From contig CALGTV010000006.1 of the NCBI GenBank assembly GCA_937902395.1, positions 1-12,197 of the forward strand: a DNA stretch of 12,197 nucleotides. Direction: 5' to 3'. Positions 7,161 to 12,197 of this stretch are shown piece by piece. The notes beneath the pieces were generated by a model that saw nothing but the letters and a program-made list of their open reading frames with translations, did not search any database and was not told the DNA's origin. The translations under genes and the position numbers were made by a program. Every line of letters begins with the position of its first letter. The first letter of the stretch is position 1. The stretch comes from an uncultured Ruminococcus sp. Its GTDB lineage: Bacteria; Bacillota; Clostridia; Oscillospirales; Ruminococcaceae.

Positions 7161-8005
7161 GACAGGAGCTTTACAGATATTGCGCGGAGCTTATGGATTC
7201 CGCTGATATCCCCGACAGCGAATTCGATACCCTGTGTATTTTTCAGGATATTCTTGGGGATAAAATGCCCATGATTCAGCCGAATCTTGAAGTTCCTGCG
7301 GATAAGGAATCCGCAATTCTGGACATGGTAAACAAGCGCATAAGCGGTATGCCATTGCAGTATATTCTCGGTGAATGGGAATTCTGGGGACTGCCCTTAA
7401 AAGTGGGAGAGGGTGTGCTGATACCCCGTCCCGACACGGAAACGCTTATTGAGGATATCCTGCGCCTTGTCAGAGAAAAAGGCTATAAATCCCCGAAAAT
7501 TGTGGATTTGTGCAGCGGCAGCGGCTGTATTGCAATTGCGCTGAAAAAGGAAATCCCCTCTGCCGATGTTTACGCTGTGGAGCTTTCCGAAAAGGCTCTG
7601 GAATATCTCAGACATAATGTGAAGTTGAATTCCGCGGATATAAACATAATTCACGGGGACGTTCTTTCTCCCGACTTAGCGGCGGAATTAAAGGGATTCC
7701 ATATAATCGTAAGCAATCCCCCATACCTCACGGCGCAGGATATGTCGGAATTGCAGACGGAAGTGCAGAAAGAGCCTGAATCTGCCCTTTTCGGCGGCGA
7801 TGACGGTCTTGATTTCTACCGCGCTATGACGCCAATCTGGAGAAATTCCCTTGAAAAAGGCGGCTGTCTCTGCTATGAATTCGGCATGGGACAGGAAGAA
7901 GATATAAAACTTATACTTGAAGAAAATAATTTTGTAAATATAAAGTTCAGCCGTGACGGAGGCGGTATTATACGCACTGTCACTGCGGAGAAAACGGAGG
8001 TATAA
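7154..8005 (+). CDS. prmC: Peptide chain release factor N5-glutamine methyltransferase
   Basis: PrmC transfers a methyl group from S-adenosylmethionine to the Gln of the GGQ motif in release factors RF1 and RF2, raising termination efficiency. The 283-residue protein has the family's helical N-terminal domain (about 1-90) with the LQYILGEWEFWGL segment, then RPDTE. The Rossmann motif VDLCSGSGCIAIAL has Gly122 and Gly124. The catalytic NPPY tetrapeptide is at 188-191, which marks N-methylation of a planar amide. The length matches the family (about 280). The start overlaps the preceding stop by 7 nt and has a GGAGG-like site (7144-7149). The usual partner prfA (RF1) is not adjacent; recA starts 1 nt after the stop instead. 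Confidence 0.95.
   Translation: MVRQELYRYCAELMDSADIPDSEFDTLCIFQDILGDKMPMIQPNLEVPADKESAILDMVNKRISGMPLQYILGEWEFWGLPLKVGEGVLIPRPDTETLIEDILRLVREKGYKSPKIVDLCSGSGCIAIALKKEIPSADVYAVELSEKALEYLRHNVKLNSADINIIHGDVLSPDLAAELKGFHIIVSNPPYLTAQDMSELQTEVQKEPESALFGGDDGLDFYRAMTPIWRNSLEKGGCLCYEFGMGQEEDIKLILEENNFVNIKFSRDGGGIIRTVTAEKTEV
7994..8000 (+). promoter_or_regulatory. Strong Shine-Dalgarno site of recA
   Basis: ACGGAGG lies within the last codons of prmC, 6 nt before the recA ATG. It settles the recA start against the longer frame that begins inside prmC. Confidence 0.75.
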
Positions 8006-8006
8006 C

Positions 8007-9185
8007 ATGGCAAAAAAGGAACTGAAAACCAAACCCACTGTTGTAAAAGTTACCGCAAAGGACGACAAAAAAGAGGCTCTTGCAGGAGCGCTCAAACAGC
8101 TTGAAAAAAGATACGGTGCAGGTGCGGTAATGCGTCTGGGTGAGACTAAGGTGCTCAATGTTGACGCTATCCCCACAGGCTCTATGACACTGGATATGGC
8201 GCTTGGTATCGGCGGTGTGCCCCGCGGACGTATTGTTGAGATTTACGGCCCTGAAAGCTCGGGTAAAACTACTGTTGCCCTCTCCGTTATTGCTCAGGCT
8301 CAGAAGCTTGACGGCGAAGTTGCTTTCATCGACGTTGAACACGCTCTTGACCCTAACTACGCAAAGGCTCTGGGCGTAAATATCGACAATCTCCTTGTAT
8401 CTCAGCCCGACAGCGGTGAGCAGGCTCTTGAAATTGCTGAGGCTCTTATCCGTTCAGGTGCTATTGATGTTATCGTTCTCGACTCCATTGCCGCTATGAC
8501 TACCCGTGCGGAAATCGACGGCGAAATGGGTGACCTCCACGTTGGTCAGCTGGCAAGACTTATGTCTCAGGCTATGAGAAAGCTGACTGCGGCTATATCA
8601 AAATCCAATTGCGTTGCTATCTTCATCAACCAGATTCGTGAAAAAATCGGCGTTATGTACGGAAATCCCGAGACTACTCCCGGCGGCCGTGCGCTGAAAT
8701 TCTATGCCTCTGTACGTATTGAAGTCCGCAAGGGCGAGGTTATCAAGGAGGGCGGTCAGATTATCGGTGCAAGCACTCGCTGCAAGGTTGTAAAGAACAA
8801 AGTCGCTCCGCCTTTCAAGGAGGCTGAGTTCGATATGATGTACGGCGAGGGTATCTCCCGTACCGGCGAGGTTCTTGACATTGCTACTGAACTGGATATC
8901 ATCAAAAAGGGCGGCTCATGGTTCAGCTACGGCGACCGCAAGCTCGGTCAGGGTCGTGATAACGTCAAGGAACTGCTGAAAAATGACCCCGAATTCATGG
9001 CTGAAATCGAGGAGCAGATTTTACAGCGCAAAGACGAACTTATGAACAAAAACGACAAGAAAAAGGATAAGGGCAAGGCGGCTTCAATTGCGGCGGCTGT
9101 TGCTGAGGAAAGCGATGATTCCGATAATTCAGGTATCCTTGACAGTATTGACGAGGATTTCGAGGAATTCACACCTGCTGAATAA
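8007..9185 (+). CDS. recA: Recombinase RecA
   Basis: RecA forms ATP-dependent filaments on single-stranded DNA, drives homologous pairing and strand exchange, and stimulates LexA self-cleavage. From ATG at 8007 the protein is 392 residues. Walker A is GPESSGKT with Lys87, Walker B ends at Asp159 (VIVLDS), and DNA-binding loop L2 spans about 208-227, starting NQIREKIG. It is longer than the 353-residue E. coli RecA at both ends: a Lys-rich N-terminal extension of about 14 residues, and a C-terminal tail that turns from Lys-rich (KKKDKGK) to strongly acidic. The longest open frame begins at 7953 inside prmC. The start at 8007 is favoured by ACGGAGG (7994-8000) 6 nt upstream and by the family N-terminus. 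No LexA-box-like site is visible just upstream, so transcription probably comes from the operon. Confidence 0.97.
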   Translation: MAKKELKTKPTVVKVTAKDDKKEALAGALKQLEKRYGAGAVMRLGETKVLNVDAIPTGSMTLDMALGIGGVPRGRIVEIYGPESSGKTTVALSVIAQAQKLDGEVAFIDVEHALDPNYAKALGVNIDNLLVSQPDSGEQALEIAEALIRSGAIDVIVLDSIAAMTTRAEIDGEMGDLHVGQLARLMSQAMRKLTAAISKSNCVAIFINQIREKIGVMYGNPETTPGGRALKFYASVRIEVRKGEVIKEGGQIIGASTRCKVVKNKVAPPFKEAEFDMMYGEGISRTGEVLDIATELDIIKKGGSWFSYGDRKLGQGRDNVKELLKNDPEFMAEIEEQILQRKDELMNKNDKKKDKGKAASIAAAVAEESDDSDNSGILDSIDEDFEEFTPAE

Positions 9186-9799
9186 TGGAAATTACGTCCC
9201 TTTCCCACTACAAAGGAAAAACCTTTGAGGTTGAAATTGATAATCAGCGAAAGCTCTATCTCCATATCGATATCATTACCGATTTCGGCATAGCGCAGGG
9301 TATGGAGATTGAACACGCCGAACTGAAAAAAGTTATTTATGCATCGAATTTCCGCCGTGCCTATGAATATGCCCTGTATCGCCTTGATTACAGAGACTTC
9401 TCCGCTGAGGAAATCTACGAAAAGCTCCTTGAAACCTACAAAAATGAGGCTTTATGCCTCGAAGTCGTGAAAAAGCTTGCAAGGGCAGGTATTATCAATG
9501 ATGAACGGTATGCGGAAAAGCTGGCGCGGAAGCTTGTGGAATCGAAAAAATACGGCTACCGCCGTGCTAAGCGCGAAATGATGCAGAAAGGTCTTGCTGA
9601 GAATACGGTGTGCGGCGCGCTGAAACAATACGCGGATTCCTTTGAGGAAAATCTGGCGGCGCTTCTGCGCGGAAAATACAGCCGTTATCTCACAGATGAT
9701 ACAGACAGAAAATCTATTGAAAAAGCGAAAAACGCTCTTGTGCGGTACGGCTATGGCTACGACGAGATAAACCGCGCAGTTGCGGAATATTTTGAATAA
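9185..9799 (+). CDS. recX: Regulatory protein RecX
   Basis: RecX binds the RecA filament and modulates, usually inhibits, its recombinase and coprotease activities. The 204-residue product shows tandem three-helix RecX repeats: the first around FRRAYEYALYRLDYRDFSAEEIYEKL (split here as FRRAYEYALYRL then DYRDFSAEEIYEKL), then VVKKLARAGIINDERYAEKLARK, then KKYGYRRAKREMMQKGL. A final degenerate repeat ends in LVRYGYGYDEINRAV. An N-terminal beta-rich extension of about 50 residues precedes the repeats, as is common in Gram-positive RecX. The start shares one base with the recA stop (TAATG), so translation is coupled and expression is probably stoichiometrically tied to RecA. Confidence 0.92.
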   Translation: MEITSLSHYKGKTFEVEIDNQRKLYLHIDIITDFGIAQGMEIEHAELKKVIYASNFRRAYEYALYRLDYRDFSAEEIYEKLLETYKNEALCLEVVKKLARAGIINDERYAEKLARKLVESKKYGYRRAKREMMQKGLAENTVCGALKQYADSFEENLAALLRGKYSRYLTDDTDRKSIEKAKNALVRYGYGYDEINRAVAEYFE

Positions 9800-9816
9800 A
9801 TCAGAGGTGCAGAACA

Positions 9817-11145
9817 ATGCCTATTAAGGTTGGTATGGTATCACTGGGCTGCTCGAAGAATCTTGTGGATTCCGAGAGAATGCTCTATAAACTGAAACAA
9901 AACGGATATGAACTTGTAACAGAGCCGGGATTGGCTGATATTGCGGTTGTCAATACCTGCGGCTTTATTAAATCCGCAAAAGAAGAAGCTATTGAGACAA
10001 TTCTTGAGCTTGCCGCGCTTAAAGCTGACGGTACGCTGAAAAAAATCGTTATCACAGGCTGTCTTACCGAGCGCTACAGAGAGGAAGCTGCTGAGCTTTT
10101 CCCCGAGGCTGACGCTGTTATCGGTATCGGCAACAACAAGGATATTGTGGATATTCTCAATGAGGTCATGGCTGGCGAGCGCGTGGTGAGATTCGGCTCT
10201 AAGCTTGACGCGGAAATGACAGGAGACAGAATTATTTCTACTCTCCCATTCTTCACATATCTTAAAATCGCTGAGGGCTGTTCAAACTGCTGTACTTACT
10301 GCGCTATCCCCATGATTCGCGGAAAATACAGAAGCGTGCCTATGGAGGACGTTATCGCTGAGGCGAAAAAACTGGCTGAAAATGGCATTACCGAGCTTGT
10401 GGTTATTGCACAGGATACCTCACGCTATGGCGAGGATTTATACGGCGAATCAAAGCTCCCTGAACTGCTGAGAGAGCTTTGCAAAATCGACGGTCTGAAA
10501 TGGATTCGCACACTTTACTGCTATCCTGAGCGTATCACCGACGAACTTCTGGACACAATAGCTTCTGAGGAAAAGCTTGTAAAATATCTGGAAATTCCAA
10601 TTCAGCACTGCGACGGGGATATTCTCTCCGCTATGAATAGGTGGGGCGATGAGGAAAAACTGGAATCCCTCTTTGCACGTATCAGAAGTAAAATCCCCGA
10701 TGTTGTACTCCGCACTACGCTGATAACAGGTTTCCCCGGCGAGACTGAGGAGCAGTTCAATTCCCTTGCTGAATTCGTTGACCGCGTTGGATTTGACCGT
10801 CTTGGCTGTTTCCCATATTCTCCCGAGGAGGGCACAAAGGCGGCAGGATTTGAAAATCAGGTTGACGAGGACGTTGCCGCTCATCGTGCTGATATAATCA
10901 TGGAACAACAGCTTGAAAGAAGCTATGACAACAACAAAAAGCTCATGGACGCTGAGCTTGAAGCCGTTGTTGAGGGTTACGACAGATTCGGTGAGTGCTT
11001 CTTCGGACGTACTGCCCTTGACGCTCCCGATATTGACGGAAAAGTGTTCTTCACATCTGAAAAGCCCCTTAAAATAGGCGACTACGTCACAATAAAAATT
11101 ACAGATACCCTTGACTATGACCTGATAGGAGAAGTGATTGAATGA
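9817..11145 (+). CDS. rimO: Ribosomal protein uS12 methylthiotransferase RimO
   Basis: RimO adds a methylthio group to the beta-carbon of a conserved Asp of ribosomal protein S12, using two [4Fe-4S] clusters and S-adenosylmethionine. The 442-residue protein has the full MTTase architecture. The N-terminal domain carries Cys12 (SLGCSKNLVDSE), Cys48 (VNTCGFI) and Cys82 (TGCL). The radical-SAM domain has the C-x3-C-x2-C motif at Cys155/Cys159/Cys162, and a C-terminal TRAM domain spans about 380-442. The sequences SLGCSKNLVDSE and the S12-type TRAM region favour RimO over the tRNA enzymes MiaB and MtaB. The residue before the second cluster Cys is also a Cys (158). An AGAGGTG site (9803-9809) lies 7 nt before the start, and the next gene overlaps the stop by 4 nt. 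Confidence 0.94.
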   Translation: MPIKVGMVSLGCSKNLVDSERMLYKLKQNGYELVTEPGLADIAVVNTCGFIKSAKEEAIETILELAALKADGTLKKIVITGCLTERYREEAAELFPEADAVIGIGNNKDIVDILNEVMAGERVVRFGSKLDAEMTGDRIISTLPFFTYLKIAEGCSNCCTYCAIPMIRGKYRSVPMEDVIAEAKKLAENGITELVVIAQDTSRYGEDLYGESKLPELLRELCKIDGLKWIRTLYCYPERITDELLDTIASEEKLVKYLEIPIQHCDGDILSAMNRWGDEEKLESLFARIRSKIPDVVLRTTLITGFPGETEEQFNSLAEFVDRVGFDRLGCFPYSPEEGTKAAGFENQVDEDVAAHRADIIMEQQLERSYDNNKKLMDAELEAVVEGYDRFGECFFGRTALDAPDIDGKVFFTSEKPLKIGDYVTIKITDTLDYDLIGEVIE

Positions 11146-11726
11146 ATCTGCCAAATAAATTAACCCTGCTGAGAGTTATTCTCATTCCCTTTTTTCTCTT
11201 GTTTATCTATATCGATATTCCCTTCAAGTTCCTGTTTGCGCTGATAATATTTGCCGCCGCGTCAATTACTGACGCTCTTGACGGAAAAATCGCAAGGTCA
11301 AGAAATCTTGTAACCAATTTCGGAAAATTCCTTGACCCACTGGCTGACAAGGTGCTTGTGCTTTCGGCTCTCACAGTTTTTGTGGAGCTTGACGAGGTTC
11401 ACATGGGCGCGATTCCCCTTATCATCATAAGCGCAAGAGAATTTATGGTATCAGGTCTTCGTCTCCTTGCCGCTGACAGCGGAATCGTTGTTGCCGCAGG
11501 TATATGGGGCAAGCTGAAAACTGCTTTTACCATGGTGACGATTGTTGCGGCTCTGATGTGGCTCAGTATATGCCACGATTTCAGTTTTGGAATCCCCACT
11601 GCTGTTATTACTGCGGTTGATTGCTGGGTTATTCCTGCGCTTATCTGGATTTCCACTGCTCTCACTGTTATTTCAGGCGCTGTTTATCTCAAAGGCTACT
11701 GGCATCTCATTGATTCTGACAAATAG
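11142..11726 (+). CDS. pgsA: CDP-diacylglycerol--glycerol-3-phosphate 3-phosphatidyltransferase
   Basis: PgsA is an integral membrane enzyme that makes phosphatidylglycerophosphate from CDP-diacylglycerol and glycerol-3-phosphate, the committed step to phosphatidylglycerol and cardiolipin. The 194-residue product opens with NLPNKLTLLRVILIP, typical of the family. It carries the complete CDP-alcohol phosphotransferase signature: Asp44-x2-Asp47-Gly48-x2-Ala51-Arg52-x8-Gly61-x3-Asp65-x3-Asp69. Several hydrophobic helices follow, with a second conserved segment around ISAREFMVSGLRLLA. Length is normal (180-200). Its ATG overlaps the rimO TGA (ATGA), with AGGAG (11127-11131) 10 nt upstream inside rimO. 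The order rimO-pgsA is common in clostridia. Confidence 0.95.
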   Translation: MNLPNKLTLLRVILIPFFLLFIYIDIPFKFLFALIIFAAASITDALDGKIARSRNLVTNFGKFLDPLADKVLVLSALTVFVELDEVHMGAIPLIIISAREFMVSGLRLLAADSGIVVAAGIWGKLKTAFTMVTIVAALMWLSICHDFSFGIPTAVITAVDCWVIPALIWISTALTVISGAVYLKGYWHLIDSDK

Positions 11727-11730
11727 GGGG
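11724..11730 (+). promoter_or_regulatory. Shine-Dalgarno site deciding the last gene's start
   Basis: TAGGGGG overlaps the pgsA stop. It is 1 nt from ATG at 11732 but 7 nt from ATG at 11738, so the latter is the better start. Confidence 0.6.
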
Positions 11731-11737
11731 AATGAGT

Positions 11738-12139
11738 ATGAAATACTGTGCCGCACAGGTGAAATACCTTACTGCTATACAGGAGCTTTCCGCGGCATCC
11801 GATGAAGTGAAAAGCGTGGATATAGCCCGTCATCTCGGCGTATCACGTTCAAGCGTAAGCAAAACCCTCCGCTGTCTTGCTAATTCGGGGCTTGTGTACG
11901 AGGATTATGCTATAAGCGTTGTGCTTACTCCTGAGGGGATTGATGTGGTAAGGGATATTTTCCGCAATTTCAACGAGACTTATATTTTCTTCCGTCGTTT
12001 TCTCAAATTAAGCCACGAAGATGCGCATAATCAGGCGCTGACCTTTGTAACGACTTTTCCTGAGGAAACCTGCGACAGACTGCGGAAAGTCATCAAAAAA
12101 ACATCAAGAAAAACAAATATTGATAAAAAACCGCATTAA
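11738..12139 (+). CDS. Winged-helix transcriptional regulator, DtxR/MntR-like
   Basis: From ATG at 11738 the product has 133 residues. The N-terminal 67 residues form a winged helix matching the DtxR/MntR group: YLTAIQELS, then VDIARHLGVSRSSVSKTLRCLANSGLV with the recognition helix around 36-47, then the wing and LTPEG. The C-terminal part (about 68-112) looks like the helical dimerisation domain. By eye, the MntR metal ligands (D8, E11, H77, E99, E102, H103) are not conserved: the first two align with Lys9 and Thr12, and the EHHLS segment is replaced by FVTTFP. It probably still dimerises and binds DNA, but may not sense manganese or iron in the usual way. The tail is very Lys-rich. The gene starts 11 nt after the pgsA stop and could be co-transcribed. 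A MarR-type assignment is an alternative. Confidence 0.75.
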   Translation: MKYCAAQVKYLTAIQELSAASDEVKSVDIARHLGVSRSSVSKTLRCLANSGLVYEDYAISVVLTPEGIDVVRDIFRNFNETYIFFRRFLKLSHEDAHNQALTFVTTFPEETCDRLRKVIKKTSRKTNIDKKPH

Positions 12140-12197
12140 TTAATACTAATCCCTAAAATGTTAGTAGACAAAGATGATGAGCAAAAATGCTGTATGT
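12140..12197. other. AT-rich sequence at the window edge
   Basis: After the last stop codon there is a 6-bp inverted repeat, TACTAA (12144-12149) and TTAGTA (12161-12166), with an 11-nt spacer. No clear terminator or Shine-Dalgarno site is present. An open frame from ATG at 12159 runs off the end but is too short to judge. Confidence 0.25.

Noticed and set aside
7953..8006. N-terminal 18-residue extension of RecA from an upstream start
   Set aside because: It overlaps prmC, contains the Shine-Dalgarno site itself, and is not found in RecA; ATG at 8007 fits.
10450..11154. 234-codon minus-strand frame opposite rimO
   Set aside because: It is antisense to the rimO radical-SAM and TRAM regions, with no start signal or domain.
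12144..12166. TACTAA/TTAGTA inverted repeat as operator or terminator
   Set aside because: It is only 6 bp, AT-rich, with an 11-nt spacer and no T-tract; such repeats arise often by chance in AT-rich DNA.
12159..12197. Start of a new gene at the window edge
   Set aside because: Only 13 codons are visible with no Shine-Dalgarno site, too little to support a gene.

Overview
The window looks like chromosomal DNA from a low-to-moderate GC Bacillota, most likely class Clostridia and possibly an Oscillospiraceae/Ruminococcus-type organism. The evidence is a SpoIID orthologue, AGGAGG-type Shine-Dalgarno sites, a perfect sigma-A promoter, and the gene string DUF1385-prmC-recA-recX-rimO-pgsA. The genus-level placement is inference. 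There are twelve protein genes, one on the minus strand and eleven on the plus strand. I see no RNA genes, insertion sequences, CRISPR arrays or phage genes, and no gene-free stretch longer than about 140 bases.

Layout. (1) Positions 85-1113, minus: spoIID, a peptidoglycan-processing protein of the engulfment machinery, read divergently from the rest. (2) Positions 1189-6048, plus: a consensus promoter drives citrate synthase (TTG start), followed with almost no gap by a lipoprotein carrying three calcium-loop-like Asp repeats, an OmpR/PhoB-type response regulator and its HAMP-containing membrane histidine kinase. The kinase start overlaps the regulator stop by one base. (3) Positions 6049-6173: the only sizeable plus-strand spacer, with a short AT-rich direct repeat and a GC-rich hairpin. 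(4) Positions 6174-11726: a tight housekeeping run of a DUF1385 membrane protein, prmC (release-factor glutamine methyltransferase), recA, recX, rimO (S12 methylthiotransferase) and pgsA (phosphatidylglycerophosphate synthase). Junctions are overlaps or short gaps of 1-17 bases. (5) Positions 11738-12139: a small winged-helix regulator resembling the DtxR/MntR family but apparently without its metal ligands.

How the genes may work together. The first plus-strand block links a central-metabolism enzyme to an envelope-sensing two-component system and a surface lipoprotein, which invites the idea that the lipoprotein feeds signals to the kinase. The second block combines translation quality and modification (prmC, rimO), recombination and its modulator (recA, recX) and anionic lipid synthesis (pgsA). 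This looks like transcriptional economy rather than one pathway.

Several gene starts were moved from the longest open frame to a later codon because the Shine-Dalgarno site sits at the correct distance only from the later one (spoIID, citrate synthase, DUF1385, recA and the terminal regulator). I do not see a clearly new system. The best leads are the citrate synthase/lipoprotein/two-component unit, the ligand-less DtxR-like regulator and the uncharacterised DUF1385 protein.
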